Assembly (NCBI GenBank): GCA_028343215.1 | Contig: JAOLYB010000002.1 | Coordinates: forward strand, 62,001 to 126,000 | DNA from: Candidatus Nitrosopelagicus sp. | GTDB lineage: Archaea > Thermoproteota > Nitrososphaeria > Nitrososphaerales > Nitrosopumilaceae | Direction of reading: 5' to 3' | Length of the DNA: 64,000 nucleotides | Shown: positions 27,392 to 36,492 of the stretch, piece by piece | How positions within the stretch are numbered: position 1 is the stretch's first letter | Layout: every line of letters begins with the position of its first letter | Notes under the pieces: generated by a model | Databases searched by the model: none | What the model saw: only the letters and a program-made list of their open reading frames with translations | Told to the model about the DNA's origin: nothing | Made by a program: the position numbers and the translations under genes

Positions 27392-27739
27392 ATGCAATAT
27401 TTCCAAGCGTTAAAGATGGGTCAAAAAAGAGTTGAGGCGTCACGTGCATATCTGAACTCAATATCTAATGATAGAGCAATGCCTGCATTAGCATTAAGAG
27501 ATAACAAAACTAACGTATGGGAACCTGTTGGGGAAGAAAATCTCTATGCAGTAGTTGATGAATCATCCGGATTCGTGTTAACTGACTCTAGTGGATATAT
27601 TATTGCAATATGTGATTCAAAAGGCACCTCAAAATCACTAGTTCAGAGTCTTAACCAAGAACAAAAAGATAACATTGTAGAATTATTGAAAAAAGATAAC
27701 ATTGTAGAGTACAAAGGCAAAGTAGCTTTACCTGTGTAG
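27392..27739 (+). CDS. Protein of unknown function
   Basis: 115 residues (or 107 from the second Met). The middle (WEPVGEENLYAVVDESSGFVLTDSSGYIIAICDSKG) reads as beta strands. The C-terminus carries a duplicated KDNIVE segment due to a 27-base repeat. Not recognised. It lies 32 bases before the ornithine cyclodeaminase gene on the same strand. Confidence 0.65.
   Translation: MQYFQALKMGQKRVEASRAYLNSISNDRAMPALALRDNKTNVWEPVGEENLYAVVDESSGFVLTDSSGYIIAICDSKGTSKSLVQSLNQEQKDNIVELLKKDNIVEYKGKVALPV
27663..27708. repeat. Direct repeat, 19 bases, period 27
   Basis: AAAAAGATAACATTGTAGA occurs twice without mismatch, 27 bases apart, inside the 27392-27739 gene and in frame. It makes a nine-residue duplication (KDNIVELLK / KDNIVEYKG). 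Confidence 0.85.
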
Positions 27740-27771
27740 ATTTTATTAATGCCGTCTATTATCATACTAAG

Positions 27772-28995
27772 ATGAACAAATATTCTAAAATCATCGAGGT
27801 TAGAGGTCATCTCATAGATTCATTGGTTTTAACAAAAATCTTTGATAGAGTGATGGATCTCGAAGGAAAATTTGAAGTTATGAGAATAACTGTTGGAAAA
27901 CTGAAAACAGATGAAAGTTATGCAAAATTACGAGTTATTGGAAAAAATAGTTCACATCTGAATGAAATAATGACTGCATTACACAGAGAAGGTGCAACTA
28001 CAAAAACCCAGAAAAAATGTAAGACAAAAACAGCTACAAAAAATATGGTATTTCCAGATAATTTTTACAGCACCACAAATAATCATACATCAATTTATCA
28101 CAATGGAAAATGGATTAATGTAGATAACATGATGATGGATAAGTGCATCATAGTAAAAGGAAACAAGGCAGCTTGTGTTCCAATTAGAGAAGTTAGAAAA
28201 GGAGACAAAGTTGTTGTAGGGGAAGATGGAATTAAAGTTACAACCCCTGAACGTCCAAGAGAGGGAATGAATGTTTTCCAATTCATGGGGAGTGGAAGTT
28301 CTAGTGAAAGGCCAACTCAACACATTGCACGTAAAGTTGCAGAAGATATCATCCGAACAAAAAAACAAGGTGGGAAGATTGTGTTAGTTGGAGGTCCAGC
28401 AATCGTACACACAGGTGCAGCTGATGCCGTTGCAAAATTGGTTAAATCAGGACACATAAACGCGGTATTGGCAGGAAATGCACTGGCAGTACATGATGTC
28501 GAATATGCAACACTTGGTACTTCATTAGGAATGAAAGTTAAAGATGGAACACTGGCAGTAAGAGGTCATAGAAATCATATGGATGCGATAAATTCAGTAT
28601 TCAAAGCAGGCTCATTAAAGAAAATGGTGCAGCAGAAAAAATTAACACGTGGAATAATGTATGAATGTATTAAGAAAAAAATTCCATTTGTCCTAGCAGG
28701 CTCATTGAGAGATGATGGACCGTTACCAGATGTAATTACAGATATCGCAGTAGCTCAAAAAGAATACAAGAAAGTTCTGAAGGATGCAAACATGGTCATC
28801 ATGGTATCTACAATGCTACATTCAATTGCTACAGGCAACATGCTTCCAGCAAATGTCAAGGTAATCGTAATTGATATCAATCAACCAACTGTGACGAAAC
28901 TTATGGATAGAGGAACGTGGCAAGCATTAGGAATTGTATCTGATGTAGGTGCATTTCTACCAATGGTCGCAAATCAAATTGGAGGTAAGAAATGA
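27772..28995 (+). CDS. Archaeal-type ornithine cyclodeaminase (LOR/SDH, TIGR00300 family)
   Basis: The 407-residue protein starts with an N-terminal LOR-type beta domain (KIIEVRGHLIDSLVLTKIFDRVMD) and continues with a SDH-like NAD-binding part that includes VLVGGPAIVHTGAADAVAKLV and the AGNALAVHDVEYATLGTSLG motif. This family includes an experimentally studied methanogen ornithine cyclodeaminase and resembles the C-terminal part of cyanobacterial arginine dihydrolase-type enzymes. It would convert ornithine to proline plus ammonia. It overlaps hisI by four bases. Confidence 0.88.
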   Translation: MNKYSKIIEVRGHLIDSLVLTKIFDRVMDLEGKFEVMRITVGKLKTDESYAKLRVIGKNSSHLNEIMTALHREGATTKTQKKCKTKTATKNMVFPDNFYSTTNNHTSIYHNGKWINVDNMMMDKCIIVKGNKAACVPIREVRKGDKVVVGEDGIKVTTPERPREGMNVFQFMGSGSSSERPTQHIARKVAEDIIRTKKQGGKIVLVGGPAIVHTGAADAVAKLVKSGHINAVLAGNALAVHDVEYATLGTSLGMKVKDGTLAVRGHRNHMDAINSVFKAGSLKKMVQQKKLTRGIMYECIKKKIPFVLAGSLRDDGPLPDVITDIAVAQKEYKKVLKDANMVIMVSTMLHSIATGNMLPANVKVIVIDINQPTVTKLMDRGTWQALGIVSDVGAFLPMVANQIGGKK

Positions 28996-29324
28996 CAGTA
29001 AAAGAAATTGAAAATATTGATTTTGAAAAAGGAGATGGACTTGTTCCAGTAATTGTTCAAGATTCAGATTCAAAAGACGTACTTACCCTAGCATATACAA
29101 ACAAAGAATCACTAGAACTAACTAAAAAAACTGGAAATTCATGGTTTTGGAGCCGTTCTAGAAATAAACTATGGATGAAAGGTGAAGAATCTGGAAATAC
29201 ACAGAAAGTGAAAAAAATACTAGTGGATTGTGATTCAGATGCAATAATTTACTTGGTGGAACCATCAGGTCCTGCATGTCATCTTGGAGAACAAACTTGT
29301 TTTCATAACGATATGAAATCTTAG
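28992..29324 (+). CDS. hisI: Phosphoribosyl-AMP cyclohydrolase
   Basis: HisI hydrolyses phosphoribosyl-AMP, the third step of histidine synthesis. LTLAYTNKESLELTKKTG, FWSRSRNKLWMKGEESGNTQ and the metal-binding GPACHLGEQTCF are all family signatures. At 110 residues it is monofunctional, with no HisE domain. No other his gene is nearby; it is coupled to the ornithine cyclodeaminase gene by a four-base overlap. Confidence 0.95.
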   Translation: MTVKEIENIDFEKGDGLVPVIVQDSDSKDVLTLAYTNKESLELTKKTGNSWFWSRSRNKLWMKGEESGNTQKVKKILVDCDSDAIIYLVEPSGPACHLGEQTCFHNDMKS

Positions 29325-30208
29325 AATTCTTTGATTTGTTTTAACAATTCTTTACTCTTATGAAGTACATTTTCAGGATAACAGTTTAACATCCACCCAT
29401 TATCTATCTTTGAAAACTTCATGTCTTCACACGTTACATCATATTCTTCAATACTGTTATCAAATTTCCAATCAAATCCATTTCTTATTGTGATTTCGGG
29501 GTAATTATGTCCCCTTACCAAAGATATCTCCCACAATTCCTCATCAAAATTAACTTCTGCATACAATGCGTTTGGGTATAGATAGATTACATTTGGATGC
29601 GATAATATTGCATCAAATTCTATTGACGTAACATATTCGTTATGTAGTAAAATAATTTTTTCATATGTAGAAAGAATTTCAGGATTCTGATGAATTGAAA
29701 TATCTGTTATAATTTCATAATCTAAGAGATTTAAAACTTGAAGACCATTAGCACTTGATGTGAATAGAGGATTATACTCATCTTCCAGTTTCACGGTCAA
29801 GCAATCATCATCACGAAATAATACTCCGTGAAATTCCCTATCACAGTCTCCACGATAAAATGTATAAAACCCAGGTTCAGAATAGGCAGCTGCCGTAAAG
29901 ATTGGAAAAACAACAGCAGTTTTTTTATCATTTCTTAAATCATCATAAATCATAGTGTTTGATTCGTCGAGTTCATAGAGAACATCACGCCAAATTTTCT
30001 CCCCATTAATAATTTCAAAATCATTTTCATATGCCATTACTTTGAATAATGATTTAACATTTGTTTGAATTAACGTTTGAGAATTTTCAGATTTTGGAAT
30101 TTGTTTTATTTCAATAATTTCAGCAGTTTCATTAGAGAATACTACGAAATATCCACCAATTGCAATTATTAAAATTACAATTGGAATTATGATTAAGATT
30201 AGATTCAT
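29321..30208 (-). CDS. Membrane-anchored extracytoplasmic protein of unknown function
   Basis: 295 residues with one N-terminal hydrophobic helix (LILIIIPIVILIIAIGGYFVVF) and a long soluble region that reads as beta-rich and has a few Cys (CDREFH, DDCLTV, VTCEDM, LNCYPE). It probably faces outward. It overlaps the end of gatB by four bases, so it is the last gene of the aspS-gat operon. No family recognised; a link to tRNA amidation is not expected. Confidence 0.75.
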   Translation of the reverse strand: MNLILIIIPIVILIIAIGGYFVVFSNETAEIIEIKQIPKSENSQTLIQTNVKSLFKVMAYENDFEIINGEKIWRDVLYELDESNTMIYDDLRNDKKTAVVFPIFTAAAYSEPGFYTFYRGDCDREFHGVLFRDDDCLTVKLEDEYNPLFTSSANGLQVLNLLDYEIITDISIHQNPEILSTYEKIILLHNEYVTSIEFDAILSHPNVIYLYPNALYAEVNFDEELWEISLVRGHNYPEITIRNGFDWKFDNSIEEYDVTCEDMKFSKIDNGWMLNCYPENVLHKSKELLKQIKEF

Positions 30209-31611
30209 TGATTTAATTTTGATTTAATTAATTCAAGAGTTTTGACAGGATCAGCTTTACCTTTTGTTTTCTGCATTACTTTTCCAACTAGGAAATTCAC
30301 TGTTTCAGGACGTTCTTTTGCATCAATTACTGCCTGTTTTTCTTCTTCAAAAATTTGAGATATTATGGTATCAATTTCCGATGAATCAGAAACCTGACCC
30401 AAGTCCATTTCGTCCAATACCTCTTTTGTATCCTTGCCTGATTTCATAATTTCTTGAAGTGCAACCTTTGCAGAATTGCGAGTTATTGTTTTAGAGTTTA
30501 TTGCATCAACCAAGTCAGATAGGTGTCTAGAAGTAATCTTTGAATTTTGTTGTTTTTCTTTAGTATCTATGAAACCTATCACATCAGTTGTTATTAGATT
30601 TGCAATATCTTTTGCATTATGATCAGAGTATGCATTTTCAAATAATTTTGAATAGTATCTGTCTGATGCTATAATATCTGCAACCTGTGGTGCGATATCG
30701 AATTTTTGAATATATCTTTCTTTTTTAGAACTAATACTTTCAGGCATATTTTCTTTTAATCTATCTCTTGTACTTTGATCAATTGTTACCCAAGGTATGT
30801 CATTTTCTAAGAAGTATCTGTAATCTTGGTCTTCTTCTTTACTTCTAGAACTAACTGTTATCTTTCTTCTATCATCCCAGTGTCTGGTTTCTTGAGCAAT
30901 TTCGATATCTCTTTCAAACAAACTTTGTTGTCTTGTAATTTCAAAGTGTAATGCTTTTTCCAGGTCATGGAATGAACCTATATTTTTAATTTCAACTTTA
31001 TTTCCTCCTTCGATTGAAACATTTCCATCTGCACGCATTGCACCTTCTAAACCAGGTTCTGCAACCCCTAGGTTTTCCAGTAAATCCGATAAAATATTCA
31101 AAAATACTCTAACTTGACGTGGGCTTTCAAAATCAGGGTCTGTCACAATTTCAACTAACGGAGTTCCTGCACGATTGTAATCTACAAGCGTGATTTTAGT
31201 TCTTTCAGATGCACCCTCGTAAATTATTCGTCCAGGGTCTTCTTCTAATTGAATACGTCTAATCTTGATTTTTTTATCTTCAACACTGACATATCCCTCT
31301 CCTCCCACACTCATATCTCCATAAACATTGAGTTGTGTAATTTGAAAATTTTTTGGTAAATCTGGATAAAAATAATTTTTTCTAAAAAATGCAATTTTTT
31401 CAGGAGTATCACAAGTTAATGCAAGTGCAATACTGGTTGCAGATTCAACTGCTTTTTGATTTAATCTAGGTAATGAGCCGGGTAACCCCATACATACAGG
31501 ACAAATGTTATGGTTTGCTTCAAACTCCCGGTAATTTGCCTTACATGAACAAAATAATTTACTTTCTAACTTTGTTAATTGACAGTGGATTTCCAGTCCT
31601 ATTTTTGTCAT
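30205..31611 (-). CDS. gatB: Asp-tRNA(Asn)/Glu-tRNA(Gln) amidotransferase subunit B
   Basis: GatB binds the misacylated tRNA and activates the acyl group with ATP. The protein starts TKIGLEIHCQLTK and has the SCKANYREFEANHNICPVCMGLPGSLP zinc segment and the cradle domain core, ending with the YqeY-like helical tail (EERPETVNFLVGKVMQKTKGKADP). The 468-residue length is normal. The four-base overlap with gatA and the adjacency of aspS point to Asn-tRNA formation. Confidence 0.97.
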   Translation of the reverse strand: MTKIGLEIHCQLTKLESKLFCSCKANYREFEANHNICPVCMGLPGSLPRLNQKAVESATSIALALTCDTPEKIAFFRKNYFYPDLPKNFQITQLNVYGDMSVGGEGYVSVEDKKIKIRRIQLEEDPGRIIYEGASERTKITLVDYNRAGTPLVEIVTDPDFESPRQVRVFLNILSDLLENLGVAEPGLEGAMRADGNVSIEGGNKVEIKNIGSFHDLEKALHFEITRQQSLFERDIEIAQETRHWDDRRKITVSSRSKEEDQDYRYFLENDIPWVTIDQSTRDRLKENMPESISSKKERYIQKFDIAPQVADIIASDRYYSKLFENAYSDHNAKDIANLITTDVIGFIDTKEKQQNSKITSRHLSDLVDAINSKTITRNSAKVALQEIMKSGKDTKEVLDEMDLGQVSDSSEIDTIISQIFEEEKQAVIDAKERPETVNFLVGKVMQKTKGKADPVKTLELIKSKLNQ

Positions 31612-33056
31612 AATGGAACCTCCGGTAAATTGGTCTTTGATTCTAATGCATATGCAGATTGGAATAGTGACTTTTCGTTCAAACTATTTGCCATAATCTG
31701 CATTCCTATAGGAAGTCCATTAATCACACGGTATGGAACGGAAATTGCAGGCTTGCCAGTAAGATTTGCAGTAACGGTATTGTAATCTAACAACATTAGC
31801 GTTACAGGATCATCAATTTTTTCTCCAAATTTAAATGGCTGTACAGGTGCAGTAGGTGAAATAAGATAATCAAATTTTTCAAACGCTTTATTGATTTCAG
31901 AGATTAATTTTGATTTCACTTTTAGTGCCTTTAAGAAATATTTGCCTGCATGCCCTGCAGATGGTACAAATCCTCCTAGAATAATTCTACGTGTTACTTC
32001 TGGTCCAAATTTTGCCCGTGATTTAGATATGTAAGAATTGTATTCATAGCCTTCCGATTCTAATTCATAACCATAACGTATGTTATCATAACGTGCCAAA
32101 TTACTACCCGCTTCAGTTGAAGTTATCGTATAATATGCAGCAACAGTGTAAGGGATGGTAGGAAGTGTTACTTCTTCACATGAAGCACCCAAACTTTCAA
32201 AATCTCCTATAGCATCTTTTGTAGCTATGGAAACTTCTGAGCTTAAACCTTCAGACGTGGTCATTTCTTTTATAATTCCAATTTTCTTGCCTTCAATTCC
32301 ATCTTCAATATTTTCCAGATAATTCACATTATCATTATTAATTGTGGTATCATCATTAGCATCTTGACCAGCAATTATGTTTAACAAAAATGCAGAATCT
32401 TTTACAGTTTTTGTCATTGGACCAATCTGTTCAATACTATTTGCATAAGAAATCAGACCATATCTGCTGATTAATCCATATGTTGGTTTTAGACCTACAA
32501 CTGAACAAAAACTAGCAGGGTTTCTAACAGATCCTCCTGTATCAGAACCTAGGGATGCGAGACATTCATTTGCAGCAACAGATGCAGCACTTCCGCCTGA
32601 AGATCCTCCAGGTACATAGTCAAGATTCCAAGGATTTTTTGTAGGACCAAATGCACTAAATTCAGTAGTCAAGCCCATAGCAAATTCATCCAAATTTGTT
32701 TTACCAGTAATTACTGCATCTTCATCCTGTAAGCGATTTATAACCGTGGCAGTGTATGGAGCGATAAAATTTTCTAATATTTTTGAAGCACATGTAGTTT
32801 TAGTACCTGTGATGCAAATGTTATCTTTGATTGAAATAGGGAATCCATAGCATTGCCCAATTTTATCTCCAGATGATATTTTTTGATCAATTAGTTTTGC
32901 ATCGTTTAGTGCAGAATCATTTAATGATAGATATGCATGTACGTCACTATCTACATCTTTAATTCGTTGTAAAGTTTCAGCGGCAAACTCTTCAACAGTA
33001 AAAGTTCCAGATTTCACATCTTCGATGTATTTTAGAATAGAAGTGTTAAGGTTCAT
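31608..33056 (-). CDS. gatA: Asp-tRNA(Asn)/Glu-tRNA(Gln) amidotransferase subunit A
   Basis: GatA is the amidase that releases ammonia from glutamine for GatB. The Ser-cisSer-Lys site is visible: PISIKDNICI carries the Lys, and GGSSGGSAASVA and DTGGSVRNPASF the serines. The length is 482 residues, as usual. It sits directly after gatC. Confidence 0.97.
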   Translation of the reverse strand: MNLNTSILKYIEDVKSGTFTVEEFAAETLQRIKDVDSDVHAYLSLNDSALNDAKLIDQKISSGDKIGQCYGFPISIKDNICITGTKTTCASKILENFIAPYTATVINRLQDEDAVITGKTNLDEFAMGLTTEFSAFGPTKNPWNLDYVPGGSSGGSAASVAANECLASLGSDTGGSVRNPASFCSVVGLKPTYGLISRYGLISYANSIEQIGPMTKTVKDSAFLLNIIAGQDANDDTTINNDNVNYLENIEDGIEGKKIGIIKEMTTSEGLSSEVSIATKDAIGDFESLGASCEEVTLPTIPYTVAAYYTITSTEAGSNLARYDNIRYGYELESEGYEYNSYISKSRAKFGPEVTRRIILGGFVPSAGHAGKYFLKALKVKSKLISEINKAFEKFDYLISPTAPVQPFKFGEKIDDPVTLMLLDYNTVTANLTGKPAISVPYRVINGLPIGMQIMANSLNEKSLFQSAYALESKTNLPEVPL

Positions 33057-33323
33057 CTAATTCATCTTTGGAGCACGAACATAATGTTCACGGAAGTTTT
33101 TTAAGGATTCAATTAGGTTTTTATCATTTGGAATAAATTCATCTTTTCGTAATTCGTTTAAGGATTTTTGTTGAGCAGTGATTTCTTCAGAAGATAGATC
33201 AATTTGGTCTAAAATATCAAAATATTCGAGCATTTTCTTTACACGGCTTACGTGTTCACCATGTTCTTCAAGATCAATTTTCATTAATTCTGCTACTCGG
33301 ATTATTTCTTCTTCATCAACCAT
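33057..33323 (-). CDS. gatC: Asp-tRNA(Asn)/Glu-tRNA(Gln) amidotransferase subunit C
   Basis: GatC is the small clamp wrapping GatA and GatB. The 88-residue protein has the family order: N-terminal helices (IIRVAELMKIDLEEHGEHVSRVKKMLEYFDILDQID) and a C-terminal LRKDEF segment. gatA begins one base after its stop. Confidence 0.93.
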   Translation of the reverse strand: MVDEEEIIRVAELMKIDLEEHGEHVSRVKKMLEYFDILDQIDLSSEEITAQQKSLNELRKDEFIPNDKNLIESLKNFREHYVRAPKMN

Positions 33324-33367
33324 GTTTTGAAGTAAAATATCCCATAGATATTATTTTGCTAGGACGA

Positions 33368-34678
33368 TTAAGGCGTTAGTCTGTCGACATCTCTAGGGTA
33401 GAACGTTGTATCCCGAATATTTTCAGTTCCAGTAAGAGCCATCATTAATCTTTCAAGACCGATTCCACATCCAGCATGAGGTGGAACACCGAAATCAAAT
33501 ATGTTAAGATGATAATCAAATGCCTCAGTTTTCATGCCTTTATTCTTCATTCTATCCTCTAATTCAGATTTTTTTTCAATTCTTGTGCTTCCAGAAGATA
33601 ATTCCAAATCTCCCCACATCAAATCAAATGATTCAGATATTTTTTCATCGTCTTTTTTCACCTTGACATAGAAAGGTTTTGGTCCCATTGGCCAGTCAAT
33701 AATGAAGTAAAATCCAGTTAAACCGATTTTTTGTAGGTTTTTTGGATACAAATCATCACCCCATTGCGCCTTGACTCCTGCAGCCTGCATCTTTTCAATT
33801 AATTCTGCATATTTGTAACGTGGAATTTTATCAGGAATATCGGGAACGCTAAATTCAACATCTGGGTTTTCTTTTACAAAATTCTGAACCGTAGTGATAC
33901 AGTTTTTGATTAGGTCTTCGATTCTGTCCATCACATCATTATAATCCACATATGCTTCTTCAAAATCAATAGAAATTGCTTCAGACAAATGTCGATTTGT
34001 TCTAGAGGGTTCGGCTCTAAATATTGGAGCGATTTCAAAAACTTTTTCAAAACTCATTGTCAATTGTTCTTTGTAAAGTTGGGGGCTCTGAGCTAAGAAT
34101 GCTTCTTTATTGTAATAGAAGATTGGAAATAATGCTGCACCGCCTTCGGTAGCAGTAGCAATCATTTTTGGAGTATTAATTTCAACAAAATCTTCTTTTC
34201 CAAAATAATCTCGTAGTGCTTTTAGTGTGACACTTCTTGCAAGAAATATTTTTTGCAAAACATTTCGTCTAAGATCAATAGCCCTTACTTCTAATCGAGT
34301 ATCAATATTTTTCACAGTTTTTGCATACGGTTCAAATGGCGGGATTTTTTCAACTTCTGAAAAAACTCTCATCTCACTTGGAACTACCTCGATTCCTGTA
34401 GGAGATTTTTCATTTTTTCTAGTTTTACCAATTACTGCAATTGATGAATGTTCTTTTAGATGTGATAGTTTTTCACGAATATCATCGTCACATTCTCCAC
34501 TTTTTGTGATAATCTGAATATTTCCTAATTTGTCACGAATTGTGGCAAATACAATATTTCCATGACCTCGAACTGTTACGACCCAGCCCATTACAACTAC
34601 ATCTGTACCTTCAGCCAGAGAATTTAATTCAGTTGAATGATGTGTTCGTCTAAGATCTCCTAGTTCAGTTCCAATCAT
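33368..34678 (-). CDS. aspS: Aspartyl-tRNA synthetase (archaeal, probably non-discriminating)
   Basis: AspRS charges tRNA-Asp and, if non-discriminating, tRNA-Asn. The N-terminal OB anticodon domain (VVVMGWVVTVRGHGNIVFATIRD) precedes the class II core with FVEINTPKMIATATEGGAALF, IFRAEPSRTNRHLSEA (motif 2) and GCGIGLERLMMALTG (motif 3). At 436 residues without the bacterial insertion it is the archaeal type. Its position at the head of gatCAB implies that Asp-tRNA(Asn) is made here and then amidated. Confidence 0.96.
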   Translation of the reverse strand: MIGTELGDLRRTHHSTELNSLAEGTDVVVMGWVVTVRGHGNIVFATIRDKLGNIQIITKSGECDDDIREKLSHLKEHSSIAVIGKTRKNEKSPTGIEVVPSEMRVFSEVEKIPPFEPYAKTVKNIDTRLEVRAIDLRRNVLQKIFLARSVTLKALRDYFGKEDFVEINTPKMIATATEGGAALFPIFYYNKEAFLAQSPQLYKEQLTMSFEKVFEIAPIFRAEPSRTNRHLSEAISIDFEEAYVDYNDVMDRIEDLIKNCITTVQNFVKENPDVEFSVPDIPDKIPRYKYAELIEKMQAAGVKAQWGDDLYPKNLQKIGLTGFYFIIDWPMGPKPFYVKVKKDDEKISESFDLMWGDLELSSGSTRIEKKSELEDRMKNKGMKTEAFDYHLNIFDFGVPPHAGCGIGLERLMMALTGTENIRDTTFYPRDVDRLTP

Positions 34679-34753
34679 TTAGTTTAAAGTAATTTTTTGG
34701 GTTTATTTTACATTTGGTTTACAATTTTTATTTTAGAGTATAATTGACAGTAT

Positions 34754-34960
34754 ATGAATACGCGAGAGCAAGCTATTGCCTACATATCAGGGGCTATTGC
34801 CACATATTCTCTTAGAAAAGAACGTGGAGAATTGGAAGATCAGGCGTCAATGTATGATTTTCTAGCAAAAACCATTCCTGAAGATCTTGAATCTGAAGCA
34901 AAAATAGAGTTAATCGATGAGATCTTTCAATATGTTTCAAGAAAATTATCTAGGGAATAG
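34754..34960 (+). CDS. Small protein of unknown function
   Basis: 68 residues, helical and acidic (MNTREQAIAYISGAIATYSLRK start). No motif. It lies between divergent aspS and purP and may be co-transcribed with purP, which starts 34 bases later. Confidence 0.6.
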   Translation: MNTREQAIAYISGAIATYSLRKERGELEDQASMYDFLAKTIPEDLESEAKIELIDEIFQYVSRKLSRE

Positions 34961-34994
34961 ATTCAAAAAGCCAATCGGATAAGAAAAAATACTC

Positions 34995-36020
34995 TTGACA
35001 AGCATTGCCACTTTAGGGTCTCACTGTTCATTACAAGTTTTGAAAGGTGCAAAAGATGAAGGATTCAAAACAATACTTGTTTGTGAAAAAAAACGTGAGA
35101 AATTATATAGACGATTCAAGTTTATTGATGAATTAATTATTGTTGATAAATTTTCCGAGATATTAGATGCAAAAATACAAGATAAACTCAAACAACAAGA
35201 TGCAATATTAATTCCTCATGGAACATTAATTGCTCAAATGAGCTCTGAAGAGATTGAATCTATCACGGTCCCAATTTTTGGCAATAAATGGATTTTGAGA
35301 TGGGAATCGGATAGAACCATGAAGGAACAACTCATGAGAGAAGCAACCCTTCCAATGCCAAAACCCGTAACAGAACCAAAAGATATTGAAAAATTAGTAA
35401 TTGTGAAAAGACAAGGAGCTGCTGGAGGTAAAGGATATTTCATGGCAGCTAATGAAGACGATTACAATACAAAAAGAAATCAGTTAATTTCTGAAGGAGT
35501 AATTTCAAAAGATGAAACGCTTTACATTCAAGAATATGCAGCAGGCGTTCTAGCCTATTTACAATTCTTCTACTCCCCGTTAACTGGAGAATTAGAATTC
35601 TTTGGAGTGGATCAAAGACACGAATCAGACATAGAAGGTTTAGGAAGAATTCCATCAGAACAACAATTAAAATCAAAAAAAGTTCCATCCTTTAATGTAA
35701 TTGGAAATAGTCCTCTAGTTTTGAGAGAATCTTTATTGGATGAGGTGTATAAGATGGGTGAAAATTTTGTTGAAGCCGCAAAAAGAGTTGTATCTCCTGG
35801 CATGAATGGTCCATTTTGTATTGAAGGCGTATATGATGAAAATGCTAAATTTACATCATTTGAGTTTTCAGCAAGAATTGTTGCAGGAACTAACATCTAC
35901 ATGGATGGTTCACCCTACTATTCATTATTGTTCAATGAAAGTATGAGTATGGGAAAAAGAATTGCAAGAGAGATTAAGATTGCAGCAGAAAAAAATGAAA
36001 TAGAAAAAATCGTTACCTAG
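34995..36020 (+). CDS. purP: FAICAR synthetase (formate-dependent, archaeal)
   Basis: PurP formylates AICAR with formate and ATP, replacing the first PurH activity in archaea. The protein begins TSIATLGSHCSLQVLKGAKDEGF, the PurP signature, from a TTG start. The ATP-grasp core includes VKRQGAAGGKGYFMA and FEFSARIVAGTNIYMDGSPY. The length of 341 residues fits. The purine genes in this window (purK, purE, purP) are at separate sites. Confidence 0.94.
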   Translation: MTSIATLGSHCSLQVLKGAKDEGFKTILVCEKKREKLYRRFKFIDELIIVDKFSEILDAKIQDKLKQQDAILIPHGTLIAQMSSEEIESITVPIFGNKWILRWESDRTMKEQLMREATLPMPKPVTEPKDIEKLVIVKRQGAAGGKGYFMAANEDDYNTKRNQLISEGVISKDETLYIQEYAAGVLAYLQFFYSPLTGELEFFGVDQRHESDIEGLGRIPSEQQLKSKKVPSFNVIGNSPLVLRESLLDEVYKMGENFVEAAKRVVSPGMNGPFCIEGVYDENAKFTSFEFSARIVAGTNIYMDGSPYYSLLFNESMSMGKRIAREIKIAAEKNEIEKIVT

Positions 36021-36022
36021 AA

Positions 36023-36439
36023 TTATTGTAATGCTCTAGGAATTTTTTTGATTAGATGTGAGATAGATATTCTACCTGGACCACTAACAATTATCACTAG
36101 ACTTGCAGCAAGAAGAATCAAATCAAATTCATAACCCTTGTCACCCGTAAGACTAGTTGCACCTTTAACAAGAAAGATTGCTCCAAGCATTACTATCGAT
36201 AGTAATGCACCAGACAATCTTGTTAGAACTCCAATTAAGAGTAAAATTCCAGGTACAAATTCAGCTAGTGCTATAGGAATTTGCATTTCTGCAGGAATGC
36301 CCATACTAGATATCCATCCACCGAATCCAGGATTTCCAAATTTTCCAAATCCATGAACTATGAAGATAACGCCAATAGTTGCACGCATACCCAAATGTGC
36401 AATGTCATGAAGTTTACTTGTAGAAAGTTCTGCATTCAT
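36023..36439 (-). CDS. DoxX family membrane protein
   Basis: 138 residues with four hydrophobic helices. HLGMRATIGVIFIVHGFGKFGNPGFGGWISSMG is the DoxX opening with the conserved HG-K motif, followed by LAEFVPGILLLIGVLTRLSGALL. DoxX proteins are quinone- or redox-associated membrane proteins of poorly defined role. It is the last of a run of five minus-strand genes that begins with cbtB. Confidence 0.88.
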   Translation of the reverse strand: MNAELSTSKLHDIAHLGMRATIGVIFIVHGFGKFGNPGFGGWISSMGIPAEMQIPIALAEFVPGILLLIGVLTRLSGALLSIVMLGAIFLVKGATSLTGDKGYEFDLILLAASLVIIVSGPGRISISHLIKKIPRALQ

Positions 36440-36492
36440 ATTTTCTGCATTTTTTTATGAGATAATAATCAATCGGGTGTTTTCTAAATAGA

